Assembly (NCBI RefSeq): GCF_026151205.1
Contig: NC_087077.1
Coordinates: 1,612,001 to 1,676,000 of the forward strand
DNA length: 64,000 bases
Source: Bolinopsis microptera
Taxonomy: Eukaryota > Ctenophora > Tentaculata > Lobata > Bolinopsidae
Direction of reading: 5' to 3'
The notes under the pieces are model-generated. The model had not been told where the DNA came from. It made no database searches and worked only from the letters and a program-made list of their open reading frames with translations. Shown here piece after piece: positions 44,801 to 62,664 of this stretch. Position 1 is the stretch's first letter, and the number at the start of each line of letters is the position of its first letter. The position numbers and the translations under genes were made by a program.

Positions 44801-45867
44801 ATTGACTTCAGGGGACCCCATAGTAGTAAACAATACTTATCCTATTGTGGGTACAGAATATGAAGCTCCAGAAGAGAATTTGTATGCAGACATGAATGAA
44901 CTGTTTGCAGAAAATATCTACGCAGATAATGAGCATTCTGCAAGTGCTGAAATTCATTTTTATGCTGATAACAAGCCAGCTGTGAGCGTGGCTAATACGG
45001 ATAGTGTCCCACCGGTACCAGTGGTACCAGTACCACCGGTACCAGGGGTACCAGTACCACCGGTGGTCACAGTACAAATCGCTGAAGCGGACTCAGATTC
45101 CTCAGATTTAGAATCTGAATGGGACAGTGTCAGCTCATATTCAGACCCAGTGTATTCAGATCTTCCAGATATCATTTCAAAACGTAAGACTCACAAGAAA
45201 ATGAGATCTATTAAAGCAGAAAAAGAAAACGACGTCAGTTTTATACCACGAGGATACCCAACCCAACTCACCATCGGTCACAAAAACGATCAGTAAGTTC
45301 GGTCCTCAGATATTTTACTCCGTTTATTGCCTTTGTTCATTGAGATTGATTAATATTGTTATTGGTGATTGGGAAGGAAAGAGACTTACTTGAATCTTTT
45401 AAAATCTATTCGGAATCAGTATTCATTATCACATAAAATTTGTCTGAACATAAATTTGCCCGTATTAGTTGTTGGACACAGTTTAAGTTGAACACTCAGT
45501 AATTATTTCTGCAGTTTTGAAGGAGAAGACGAATTGAATTCAGAGTGTTCGAGTAGTAGCAGCGCCAGAAATAGCATCGTCATCATAAACAAACATGGAA
45601 ACTTTTGTGAGGTATAAGACATCAATTATTTGTCATTGTGTTCAGCGAAATGTAAACCTATTGGAGTACTTATGCTTCATAATTTTATTGTTTTACTAAA
45701 CTAAGTTTGTTTTAAATATTCACTTTGACACACTGATTGCTGATATTTTGTTGTAGCGTACTATTCACGAAAAGAAAGACGACACGATAGAAATAAAGTT
45801 GAACGAGCGATTAAACATGGTAGAACTTGAGGGAGAATCATATTCACTTTCAGGAACTGATTGCTAG
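8747..45867 (+). CDS. Giant adhesion-type GPCR (whole gene model, 5' end missing)
   Basis: About 50 exons on the plus strand, each bounded by AG and GT and all phase-compatible, add up to roughly 10.9 kb of coding sequence (about 3,600 residues). Order: Ig exons, six copies of domain A with interleaved Cys-rich and GCC2/GCC3-like exons, Ig, fucolectin-like, sushi-like, GCC, hormone-receptor motif, GAIN with GPS, seven TM segments, and a 360-residue tail ending at TAG 45865. A receptor of this family sits in the plasma membrane, self-cleaves at the GPS and signals through G proteins from a tethered agonist; the long ectodomain would bind ligands or neighbouring cells. No signal-peptide exon was found upstream of 8747. 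It could be two genes (an Ig/A-domain gene and a GPCR), but no internal stop, promoter or poly(A) signal separates them; one frame break (32353) needs checking. Confidence 0.7.
9173..9484 (+). CDS. Receptor exon: Ig domain
   Basis: Phase 1-1 exon, 104 codons, between CTCTCAG and GTAAGT. The Ig hallmarks are visible: LSCIVTGL (B-strand Cys), VIWY (C-strand Trp), a TLTV strand and YTCWITSS (F-strand Cys). The domain is extracellular and probably adhesive or ligand-binding. Confidence 0.8.
9721..10062 (+). CDS. Receptor exon: Ig domain
   Basis: Phase 1-1 exon, 114 codons, after AATTTCAG. LTCIIEGL, VWVTW and FKFGCSAES give the Cys-Trp-Cys pattern of an Ig fold. The donor is taken as GTTGGT at 10063 because it restores phase 1; a weaker GTTAGG lies 4 bp upstream. 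Confidence 0.75.
10369..10674 (+). CDS. Receptor exon: Ig domain
   Basis: Phase 1-1 exon, 102 codons, between ATTCCAG and GTTTGA. LTCEILGL, LRWTT and YNCVVASY form the Cys-Trp-Cys Ig pattern. It shares the GxSQTTTL motif with the 9173 exon, so these N-terminal Ig exons are probably tandem duplicates. Confidence 0.8.
11321..11764 (+). CDS. Receptor exon: domain A, copy 1
   Basis: Phase 1-1 exon, 148 codons, acceptor CTGCAG at 11320. Framework: IPFPLESTSLEIRTDSRLGS, then VAVFFY, SGGVYI, WRITLTRS, IHCNNEE, LLSDTSC and DTASDYYREAK. I do not recognise the domain; the strand-rich pattern with three cysteines suggests a beta-sandwich, possibly lectin-like. It is the most divergent copy: it lacks the usual AAAACAG/GTTATT donor and uses GTAACC at 11765, which keeps phase 1. 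Confidence 0.75.
11852..12050. mobile_element. 199-bp TIR element, no exon cargo
   Basis: It starts TTTGACCAAAACCCATAATC and ends with the exact complement of that sequence, flanked by TA on both sides (mariner-type target). This is the minimal member of the family whose arms surround the Cys-rich and GCC exons in modules 2-5. Confidence 0.75.
12322..12618 (+). CDS. Receptor exon: Ig domain
   Basis: Phase 1-1 exon, 99 codons, acceptor TTTGCAG and donor GTGAGT. LTCRVTGS, TIKWFK and DMGLYKCGYL show a textbook Ig fold, including the D-x-G-x-Y-x-C motif. It follows A copy 1 and the minimal TIR element. Confidence 0.85.
13123..13560 (+). CDS. Receptor exon: domain A, copy 2
   Basis: 146 codons, phase 1-1, acceptor CTGCAG and donor AAAACAG/GTTATT. 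It has the same framework as copy 1 but differs in short loops: TVQEER near the start, YDTSK, WYQLLHCRYSND and RFNKDT. It shares FIIHCNNEE and NKDT with copy 5 only. Confidence 0.85.
13618..13740. repeat. AGTAACTAGTGTAC-type minisatellite after A exons
   Basis: About eight degenerate copies of a 14-16 bp unit built from GTAACTAGTGTACA. Equivalent arrays follow every A exon (about 11790-11850, 17890-17985, 20740-20838, 27595-27715 and 31215-31335) with different copy numbers. Confidence 0.85.
13938..14027 (+). CDS. Receptor exon: short Cys-rich repeat, module 2
   Basis: Phase 1-1 exon, 30 codons: MCDVGTVRDGAQCRKCDPGF, then EPDPPQSAC. Four cysteines spaced as in GCC2/GCC3 or EGF-like repeats. 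It differs from the other copies by an in-frame deletion (VRDGAQC against VRGHDDSQC). Confidence 0.75.
14200..16337 (+). mobile_element. 5'-truncated LINE of CR1/L2/Jockey type
   Basis: The insertion splits the module-2 intron between TAGTAC (14194-14199) and TAGTAC (16338-16343), a 6-bp target duplication. The equivalent intron of module 5 (28948-28962) is the empty site. It ends in an (ATT)n tail, as do some CR1/L2-group elements. Only the reverse-transcriptase end of the second ORF remains; the endonuclease is lost. Confidence 0.9.
14272..16155 (+). CDS. LINE reverse transcriptase (ORF2 fragment, 627 codons)
   Basis: Uninterrupted RT of the non-LTR retrotransposon above. Motifs in order: KKGDKTQASNYRPISLT (about residue 155), LYLDFQKAFDSVPH (motif A, Asp pair), SGVPQGTVLGPLLFLLFIND (motif B) and FADDLKL (motif C with the catalytic DD), then LNAWEKEWLLRFN and a long C-terminal thumb typical of Jockey/CR1/L2 elements. 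The family performs target-primed reverse transcription. The absence of stops suggests recent insertion; the copy cannot move by itself because the 5' part with the endonuclease is missing. The in-frame ATG chosen is the first one; the reading frame is open a further ~70 bp upstream. Confidence 0.92.
   Translation: MICYENKAAAQLKINPKAFYSYMNSKRKIRAAISGIRDASGDELHSAHDMANQLGIFFESTFVKEDQASIPDPLPGDSAKATIPDLKFNTSEVQDQLRKVNIWKSVGPDDIHPKLLKTLAENKQFADSVTALFQKCYNEGKIPEIWKQANVTALHKKGDKTQASNYRPISLTCVLSKIFERFLRNHILAHVSPMIVNEQHGFLPKRSCVSNLLECMDIVSEILEKDGSADILYLDFQKAFDSVPHKRLLRKLQSFGISGNTLAVVEDFLTGRTFRVRVGSSFSRVFAVTSGVPQGTVLGPLLFLLFINDLPDGIESFVSLFADDLKLVTSTAKHSVAQDDILKLNAWEKEWLLRFNVKDGKCKVLHIGRNNPMHEYFMNGERLPQVKAEKDLGVLTTRNLDWSDHIDKSVKKAKSVIGWIKRSLICRNKFVMLNVYRTLVRPHIEYAVQVWNLPAEHGNWRTIKKIEDVQREFTRIIDGIGILPYDERLRILQLTTLLERRMRGDLIETFKITTGKVDYGQDLFRISRSGTKILKDKRGNQVLSNRVANYWNKVPSSVKEASSVDAFKARLQCYKNELIASGASSKGHFWDLSETLMSKINTCEHDSYAHFMSNNPLIAKYRGINVS
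16400..16546 (+). CDS. Receptor exon: GCC2/GCC3-like repeat, module 2
   Basis: Phase 1-1 exon, 49 codons, CACTTCAG/GTAAGG. PCPAGSYRN, TCAECPDNTIS and SCIPCEDGKE match the GCC2/GCC3 (ephrin-receptor-like, TNFR-like) Cys pattern: CPxGxY, CxxCPxxT, CxxC. Two further cysteine-rich copies differ by single residues. Confidence 0.88.
17391..17834 (+). CDS. Receptor exon: domain A, copy 3
   Basis: 148 codons, phase 1-1. The intron just upstream lacks ~65 bp present in other copies, yet keeps TCCCTGCAG as acceptor, which fixes the exon start at GGTGGACAG for all copies. Variable loops: YEDTSF, WYSLFFCRYPTD, DEGRWGDYW and KFNPSDT. Confidence 0.85.
18185..18280 (+). CDS. Receptor exon: short Cys-rich repeat, module 3
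   Basis: 32 codons, phase 1-1: KCDAGTVRGHDDSQCRKCDP, then GFEPDPPQSAC. Same four-cysteine pattern as module 2, without its deletion. Confidence 0.78.
18507..18653 (+). CDS. Receptor exon: GCC2/GCC3-like repeat, module 3
   Basis: 49 codons, phase 1-1, differing from the module-2 copy at a few residues (Y for C-flanking residue at the start, K for R, R for G). CPAGSYKN and CAECPDN are intact. Confidence 0.85.
20243..20686 (+). CDS. Receptor exon: domain A, copy 4
   Basis: 148 codons, phase 1-1. Loops: TAFSRL, YEGTSL (as copy 1), RYSLFFCRYPTD (as copy 3), DEGMWGDYW and RFSPSDT. A mosaic of segments seen in other copies. Confidence 0.85.
21037..21132 (+). CDS. Receptor exon: short Cys-rich repeat, module 4
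   Basis: 32 codons, phase 1-1, same sequence as the module-3 copy with CTTCAG acceptor and GTTAGT donor. Confidence 0.78.
21359..21505 (+). CDS. Receptor exon: GCC2/GCC3-like repeat, module 4
   Basis: 49 codons, phase 1-1. One change against neighbours is R for T in NTIS(R/T)IEG. All cysteines kept. Confidence 0.86.
23246..25430 (-). pseudogene. Decayed transposon ORF with C-terminal CXC (Cys-rich) motif
   Basis: Reading right to left, recognisable pieces in changing frames are: FHLTKTAVYCAGKFLKGSG and FIECGIFGPKTV (near 25270-25390); HYYRS, an in-frame stop, then LTILSDSITRMKMKAFWKEH (25100-25230); LALEQTLQHSSTSSHGIIGQ (about 24400-24470); VAEEYLVNVLS; LGLPPTSYSIRNGHIRR (near 23510-23565); GWEDQEGGLYANKQLHLIPD; and a C-terminal CNTCRCKTGCKTKHYLCV with CSNFCLCINC before the stop at 23246. 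The end resembles the CXC (tesmin/TSO1-like) cysteine motif. From memory, proteins with LPPTS, EQT and GSGxED blocks plus this Cys tail are common, uncharacterised, in cnidarian and arthropod genomes. Frameshifts and stops make this copy non-functional. Confidence 0.65.
24620..24985. repeat. Inverted-repeat satellite inside the 4-kb transposon
   Basis: TCTATGCACGGTCCCTGCAC at 24627 is inverted at 24945-24968. Between them are tandem TGCACGGTCCC units and CCGGCTACTA units. It separates two parts of the decayed ORF, so it is probably a later insertion. Confidence 0.6.
27096..27539 (+). CDS. Receptor exon: domain A, copy 5
   Basis: 148 codons, phase 1-1. Loops: TVFGRL, YEDTSF, LYSLFYCSSSSTDLPV, DEGMWGDYW and RFNKDT. 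FIIHCNNEE and NKDT are shared with copy 2; TDKIWRI with copies 1 and 6. Confidence 0.85.
27718..28417. mobile_element. 700-bp element with identical 169-bp terminal direct repeats
   Basis: 27718-27886 and 28249-28417 are the same 169 bp, starting TCAATAAATGTTTTTGCCAT and ending GGAGAGGATCAG. The ~360 bp between them have no ORF. The insert interrupts the minisatellite after A copy 5; other modules lack it. Layout like a TRIM (miniature LTR element), but the ends are not TG...CA and only CAG is repeated at the flanks, so class is unsure. Confidence 0.6.
28644..28787 (+). CDS. Receptor exon: Cys-rich repeat, internally duplicated, module 5
   Basis: 48 codons, phase 1-1. The 48-bp stretch coding GTVRGHDDxQCRKCDP is present twice in tandem, in frame, giving six cysteines where other modules have four. 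The two copies differ by A against S, so the duplication is not a simple assembly artefact. Confidence 0.8.
29016..29162 (+). CDS. Receptor exon: GCC2/GCC3-like repeat, module 5
   Basis: 49 codons, phase 1-1. Same as module 2 except Y for D in EL(Y/D)GTEC. Confidence 0.86.
30722..31168 (+). CDS. Receptor exon: domain A, copy 6
   Basis: 149 codons, phase 1-1. Loops: TEFGRL, YEDTSF, RYLIYYCTSSYTD (as copy 1), DDGRWGDYW (as copy 2) and RFIPSDT. Last copy; it is followed by a TIR element without Cys-rich or GCC exons. Confidence 0.85.
31337..32166. mobile_element. TIR element of the exon-flanking family, other cargo
   Basis: It starts TTTGACCAAAACCCATAATC and ends ATTATGGGTTTTGATCAAA, arms about 150 bp. 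The 500-bp middle has no receptor exon; it holds further inverted pieces such as ATAATACCTCCGCC (31691) and GCGGAGGTATTATA (31763), suggesting a nested MITE. Confidence 0.7.
32221..32840 (+). CDS. Receptor exon: Ig domain with Asn/Asp-rich insert and a frame break
   Basis: The acceptor TTTTGCAG gives a phase-1 start reading ASELQSGTTVTFTCVVTGTP, an Ig B strand. That frame reaches TGA at 32377. The frame one base later is open from 32353 and reads a low-complexity, Asn/Asp/Gly-rich stretch, then KVLILEKTDTAEYICEGVIQ, the Ig F strand, to the donor GTAAGT at 32841. So one domain is split over two frames with a shift near 32352-32376. It may be a real frameshift, a sequencing error, or an unrecognised tiny intron. 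The acidic insert of about 90 residues between the strands is unusual for an Ig fold. Confidence 0.6.
32983..36318 (+). CDS. Receptor exons: Ig domain split over three exons
   Basis: Exons 32983-33099, 35577-35668 and 36238-36318 join in phases 2, 1 and 1. They read FPITCIVNGTPEPHKVLFKK, then ETELECIGSPVLYCVYTIRN, then GWYDCQGFNRFPGSN. B-strand and F-strand cysteines are present. The first intron has swollen to 2.5 kb by two transposons. The middle exon's 3' part and donor are repeated twice more downstream (35760-35840 and 35920-35998). Confidence 0.7.
33120..33530. mobile_element. 411-bp MITE with 37-bp inverted ends, TA target
   Basis: CCTTATCAGACCTTATTTTG at the left is matched by the complement of CCAAATAAGGTCCGATAAGG at the right, flanked by TA. 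AATGTCCGTTCAA-type motifs recur inside both ends. No ORF. Confidence 0.8.
33631..35480. mobile_element. 1.85-kb foldback element with 9-bp target duplication
   Basis: CTTCGTGTG lies at 33622-33630 and 35481-35489, directly flanking the element. Ends are G runs followed by CCAATGGCATAAA and tandem TTATGCCATT units in inverted orientation. The inside is made of inverted and direct copies of a ~200-bp segment containing GAGGCCTGCCTTCCGAGATC. No transposase. The 9-bp duplication suggests a Mutator-like foldback element. Confidence 0.8.
34263..35137. repeat. 443-bp tandem duplication
   Basis: The stretch from TTACCCCTCGGTACACAATT at about 34262 to CTCACTCCTGCTGTAG near 34694 is repeated almost exactly at about 34705-35137. 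The matching 91-codon ORFs in both copies are by-products. Confidence 0.9.
35677..36000 (+). repeat. Duplicated exon end plus ATGTATATA minisatellite
   Basis: A unit made of 75-80 bp of exon 35577 (GAAACGGAACTGGAGTGTAT up to the donor) and a run of AATGTATAT repeats is present three times. Copies 2 and 3 lack the exon's first 13 bases and its acceptor. Confidence 0.9.
36542..36691 (+). CDS. Receptor exon: Cys-rich domain
   Basis: Phase 1-1, 50 codons: FCTKCADDAFYRGHQL, then CYNCGCLDGSRQCGCEPYC. Nine cysteines, loosely like a VWC repeat. No firm family assignment. Confidence 0.65.
36866..37216 (+). CDS. Receptor exon: fucolectin-like (F5/8-type) domain
   Basis: Phase 1-1, 117 codons. NNIRIELGRQHGIDEVSIKP, VYVTINSTYD and LTIGEIKVFEI match the pattern of fucolectin/discoidin-like galactose-binding domains, where VxIxxxxx(L)TLxExEVF closes the fold. 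Probable role: carbohydrate or ligand binding. Confidence 0.65.
37421..38619 (+). CDS. Receptor exons: sushi-like and linker domains
   Basis: Exons 37421-37711 (phase 1-1), 37809-38041 (1-0) and 38346-38619 (0-1). The first ends CDPATSRWSHVTDKNPLG and PSCRG, like the C-terminal half of a sushi/CCP domain. The other two form one domain of about 170 residues with several cysteines that I do not recognise. The middle donor GTAAGT at 38042 continues directly into an 8-bp satellite. Confidence 0.65.
38042..38212 (+). repeat. 8-bp satellite at a splice donor
   Basis: About 21 copies of GTATGTCA begin with the donor itself (GTAAGTATGTCAGTATGTC). Each unit contains GTATGT, itself a good 5' splice-site hexamer. 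Confidence 0.92.
38792..39754 (+). CDS. Receptor exons: GCC2/GCC3-like and two sushi-like domains
   Basis: Three phase 1-1 exons. 38792-38962 reads CDIGQFHNSKSDTCDPCPLN, a GCC2/GCC3 repeat. 39174-39347 (CTVNEEVGG, then FCSEGYSLQ and CASLRYDPGQC) and 39572-39754 (CEFTLPGTY, then YSCLAETGFLTCEV) look like sushi/CCP modules. All are extracellular and disulphide-bonded. Confidence 0.75.
39909..40371 (+). CDS. Receptor exons: hormone-receptor (HRM) motif
   Basis: Exons 39909-40036 (phase 1-0) and 40264-40371 (0-0). ICSSISEYSTVYGDYSWPKT, then FCYYN and KFCSETGFFEDTDFSSCP follow the HRM spacing (Cys, WPxT, Cys, Cys) seen just before GAIN in many adhesion GPCRs. Confidence 0.72.
40517..42298 (+). 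CDS. Receptor exons: GAIN domain and GPS cleavage motif
   Basis: Exons 40517-40850, 41182-41312, 41444-41629, 41725-41838, 41986-42079 and 42192-42298, in phases that chain without error. After a helical part A, the last three encode VSLVATVISDINIV, KCKFYETLNTTWSDAGC and TDVTCFCDHLTSFAVLM. This is the GPS: two disulphides and the HLT cleavage triplet, with cleavage expected between L and T. The residues after it (TSFAVLM) are the tethered agonist. Exon 41986 is short and was found only because phase and the GAIN Cys pattern required it. Confidence 0.88.
41811..41876 (+). repeat. ~30-bp tandem duplication of an exon end and donor
   Basis: ATATTAGCTTTACAGTGAAG plus GTTAGTTA is present twice in a row. 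Only the first donor (41839) keeps the frame; using the second would read GTT AGT TAA. Confidence 0.9.
42445..44239 (+). CDS. Receptor exons: seven-transmembrane domain
   Basis: Exons 42445-42551 (TM1), 42719-42857 (TM2), 42994-43220 (TM3-4), 43412-43562 (TM5), 43727-43870 (TM6-7) and 44110-44239 (end of TM7 plus tail). Typical family-B2 features: HILLGISLFCLLLTL, KMKSTQVNLMLVLSLIISI, FLLNYFWLCQLSWMIVEAVT (with the loop Cys), WGVPLMFPLIGLVWG, GLSWIIGFFLL and QGFYIFLFYVV. The TM1 donor is a weak GTTCAC at 42552, chosen because it joins in phase 2. Confidence 0.9.
44506..45867 (+). CDS. Receptor exons: cytoplasmic tail with tyrosine motifs
   Basis: Exons 44506-45292, 45515-45611 and 45757-45867 (TAG). 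The tail has repeated acidic tyrosine motifs, EQIYCIP, ENLYADM, ENIYADN, HFYADN and DPVYSDL, a proline/valine tract (VPPVPVVPVPPVPGVPVPP) that could bind SH3 domains, and a Ser/Glu-rich stretch. Tyrosine phosphorylation and SH2/SH3 recruitment are inferred. No PDZ-type end is evident (the last residues are GTDC). Confidence 0.85.
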
Positions 45868-46133
45868 GCTGACTGGAAGTAAAGAAGGATATGGACAGAG
45901 ATATTTCATATTTAGTTAATCTAGGTGTTTAATGTCAGCTTTAGCCTAATCTAATGCATTATTTTATATGCAGCTGCATGATCCAGTTAATTAGGGTTGC
46001 ATACTACGAATTTTAATCAGTTAACTTTTATTTCAACAATTTGATAAACCTGTTATCTTTAGTTTTACTTTTAACAGTTGAGGTGACAATGTGATCACTG
46101 ATCAATGATTCATTTTTATTTTTAGATATTCTA

Positions 46134-46139
46134 AATAAA
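46134..46139 (+). terminator. Polyadenylation signal of the receptor gene
   Basis: AATAAA 267 bp after the receptor's stop codon, the first canonical signal downstream. Confidence 0.55.
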
Positions 46140-46420
46140 TTTAAATGATTGGATTTTTATTTTTAGTATTATAGAGGAAAAAAGGCATGATTTTTTATTT
46201 GGTTTTTTAATTTTTCCTTTCCGTCTCTCACTCTGAAAGAAAACAAAGTTTTTTATTTCGTAATAAAACCTTATAATACATAATACAAGAACATTTAACA
46301 TTATCATCAAAACAATTGGTTCAATCAGTCGCATTGTCGCAAGTGTGCAGTGTTAGATCCAACATCAAATTAAATTTAAATTTACAAACTTCTGGGTAAA
46401 ATCTTGCAGGTGTATAACCT

Positions 46421-46490
46421 ACCAAGACGCGCGCCGAGTTGGACTCGTCGACGGTCTAATATTTGAAACAATTATTTTACAAGTATCACC
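46421..46490. repeat. Dispersed repeat, copy 2 (see 6014)
   Basis: ACGCGCGCCGAGTTGGACTC and flanks as at 6014. The rest of 45870-47200 is AT-rich 3' UTR or intergenic sequence with no ORF I can support. Confidence 0.7.
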
Positions 46491-47200
46491 TACAGATCGC
46501 CTTGCGCGATGTTATTAATATTACGTAATCTATGAATGCATGAATAAAAATATAATTGAATAAGGAAAATGAATGCTGAAAAAGTCAAGTATTAGGTTCA
46601 TCTTTAAAATATTCCATCGAACGATTCTCATTCAGAATTTTCCATAAATTGTAATATTAAATTATATTAACTAGTACTACTAATAATCTAACATTTAATC
46701 TAATAACACTAATAAAGGCTAGCGTACTAAAATTCAATTTAATTACAGCAGTTGTTCCCATTAATTTAAAGTAAACATTAAGTACATTTACAAAAGTAAG
46801 GATTACGCCAATAATAAAGATAAGAATTTTTAATAAAACGGTAAATAAACAAGCATTAATAAATGTATAGTCCGACCTTCAGTTAAATTGCAACAGAAAG
46901 TCAAGGTTAAAACATATAATATATATATACTACAATAGCTGATTCTTCGCTTGCGATCAAAATGAAATCATAAAATGAATATCAACTAACAACTAAGCGA
47001 TGAATAGTGAACTTAAGAAAGGAAAAAACATCTAAAATGCTGAATAAGCCCAAAAATCTGCTAATAAATTACGAGAGACCAGCTCAATAATAACCATACT
47101 ATCTGAACGCAACACTCTGCGCGCCTGACACTACCGGCTCATCATAATCTGTCATTAATTATTTACTTCTGCTAATTACTCAATCAATTACTCAATTAAT

Positions 47201-60405
<13,205 letters not shown>

Positions 60406-61423
60406 CTGCACCCAAAATAAACATTCAAGTCGGGACTAATAAAGAGGGATAATCAATACAATGGATTATAGTATTGTTATAGTATATATATATCACCTGA
60501 TCACACGTAATGAATAAACTCGTTATGCTTCATATCTCAGTCATCTGAGAAGCTACAGTTCTAATTCTTTCAGGACAAACGTAATTCGAATGGCCAAACA
60601 CAATTCAATAACATTTAGCTTGATCCGACTATCAAATAATTGTGAAAATGAACCTCCATTTGAAAAAAATGAACGCGAATATTTTTCGAGTTGACAAATT
60701 CCTCGAACCAGTGGTGGTGCTAAGTCATACCAGAAGGAAGTATTTCAATTGGGCACTCAGTGACTGAGCTATTAAGTCTAACGTTTGCACACTGACTTTT
60801 GGCCCACCGCACCCTGTACTATTATATAGTATATTATTATAGTATTTTGAAGGTTGTATTTTAGCAGTATCCACCAATTATCCGACACACGAATCTGTTT
60901 TAAATGTTGAATATGATGTTAATTAATTAGTAAGTCAATTCTTTGGGTGGGAAGGAAAGGTTGAAACTACTAAATTATCCCTAACTTATAAATATAACAT
61001 CAAACAACAAAACAAGCTCCATTTTTCATCCAAGTTCATGGAATAAATTCATGATAAAATGTTATATGATGATATATTATGATACATATGATATTATATA
61101 ACTACAGCTCAGGGGGGACCAAAAGTCGGTGCAGGGAAATTCATTGCAGGACAATAACATAGTTTGCTGCAATATGAACAGCTATTTTGAGACAGTAGAA
61201 AATAATACCTTCAAAAATAGATTGAGAAACATCCAAAACTTGTACTTTTTTATTTAACAAACTGTGTAAAATGATCACGTTTTCTATCCTATATAAATTA
61301 ATATAGTATAGAAATAAAATTTTGATAAAAAGTATAACCATCAGCATTGATAGGCAATTACTAATTAATATTGTAAGTGAGATTCATTAGTTATACTATA
61401 ATTTTCCTCAGATTCCTATTTAA
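60406..61423. other. Stretch without recognised gene
   Basis: It should contain, or precede, the first TMEM184 exon, but I found no convincing coding piece. AT-rich, with short AT repeats near 60825 and 61070. Confidence 0.45.
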
Positions 61424-61515
61424 TGTTTCTTCTCTTTCTTGTGGGAGACGTTTTGTGTGGTAATGGGAGCACTGCTTGTACATGCAGGAGTTTTACCTGT
61501 GTGAATACGCTGATG
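61424..61515 (-). pseudogene. Relic of the zinc-finger gene's original C-terminus
   Basis: Immediately after the present stop, another frame reads HQRIHTGKTPACTSSAPITT and ends in KKEKKH and TAA. It is the end of finger 11 plus a tail, left out of frame by an indel within the finger. Confidence 0.65.
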
Positions 61516-62664
61516 TCAGAGAAGGTAACCTTTTCTAATAGTCACGTCATCTTGATGAAACTTGCAGGGTTTTTCAACTCTATGTATACGCTGATGTCTG
61601 ACAAGATCACCTTTTCTATTAGTAGCATAAGAGCATTCGATACATTTGTATGGTTTTTCACCTGTGTGAATACGCTGATGATTTAAGAACTTGTCTTTTC
61701 GAGAACAAGCATAAGAGCATTCATTACACTTGTAGGATATTTCAACTCTATGAATACGCTGATGTTTGACAAGATCACCTTTTCTAATAGTAGCATAAGA
61801 ACATTCATTACACTTGTAGGGTTTCTCACCAGTGTGAATTTTCATACGCTGATGTTTGACAAGATCACCTTTTCTAATAGTAGCATAAGAACATTCATTA
61901 CACTTGTATGGTTCCTCATCTGTGTGAATACGCTGATGTTGGACGAGATTGCATTTGTAAGAACATGATTTAGAGCATTCATTACACTTGTAGGGTTTCT
62001 CACCAGTGTGAATTTTCATACGCTGATGTTTGACAAGATCAGCTTTTCTAATAGTAGCATAAGAACATTCATTACACTTGTAGGGTTTTTCACCTCTATG
62101 TATACGCTGATGTCTAACAAGATCACTTTTTCTAATACTAGCATAAGAGCATTCGTTACATTTGTACGGTTTCTCACCAGTGTGAATATGCTGATGCTGA
62201 AAGAGACTATCCTTTCGCGAACAAGTATACGAGCAATGTTTACATTTGTAGGGTTTTTCATGAGTATGAACTTTCTGATGTTGTAGAAGATTAGATTCGT
62301 ATAAACAAGAAAAGGGGCAAACTTTACATTTGAAAGATTTACTTCCCAGTGGGGTTTTCTTTGAATTGTTCTCTCTTTCTGATAATTCGGAAGAACTGGG
62401 CAGTTCATTAGGAAGTAAATTCCCACCAGTCATTATATCCTCATGATGTTCTCGAACATGTTCGATAAAGAACTCATTGTAAAGGAAATGAGCTTTACAT
62501 GTGGGACAAATAAAACCATGTGACTTCCCAGATTTTTCCTCTAGCTCACACTTTATTTCCTTCTTTATAACATGGTCAAGAATCTCAGTCTTCATTTCAT
62601 CTTTAACTGTTTGTGATCTTGTCTCCCGATTTGACATTGTGATCCCTCCACTTAAAAGGTTCAA
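61516..62664 (-). CDS. C2H2 zinc-finger protein, 382 residues
   Basis: Single exon on the minus strand. One N-terminal finger (FICPTCKAHF, then HVREHH), then nine fingers with TGEKPYKC-type linkers from about residue 110, then a broken eleventh. Most fingers share YKCNECSYATIRKxDLVKHQR, so the array grew by recent tandem duplication. Two fingers have H-QRMKI-H spacing (five residues between the histidines instead of three). Such proteins act in the nucleus and usually bind DNA. Translation may start at M1 or at the second Met, MSNRE, ten codons in. The end is truncated by a frameshift. Confidence 0.9.
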   Translation of the reverse strand: MNLLSGGITMSNRETRSQTVKDEMKTEILDHVIKKEIKCELEEKSGKSHGFICPTCKAHFLYNEFFIEHVREHHEDIMTGGNLLPNELPSSSELSERENNSKKTPLGSKSFKCKVCPFSCLYESNLLQHQKVHTHEKPYKCKHCSYTCSRKDSLFQHQHIHTGEKPYKCNECSYASIRKSDLVRHQRIHRGEKPYKCNECSYATIRKADLVKHQRMKIHTGEKPYKCNECSKSCSYKCNLVQHQRIHTDEEPYKCNECSYATIRKGDLVKHQRMKIHTGEKPYKCNECSYATIRKGDLVKHQRIHRVEISYKCNECSYACSRKDKFLNHQRIHTGEKPYKCIECSYATNRKGDLVRHQRIHRVEKPCKFHQDDVTIRKGYLL

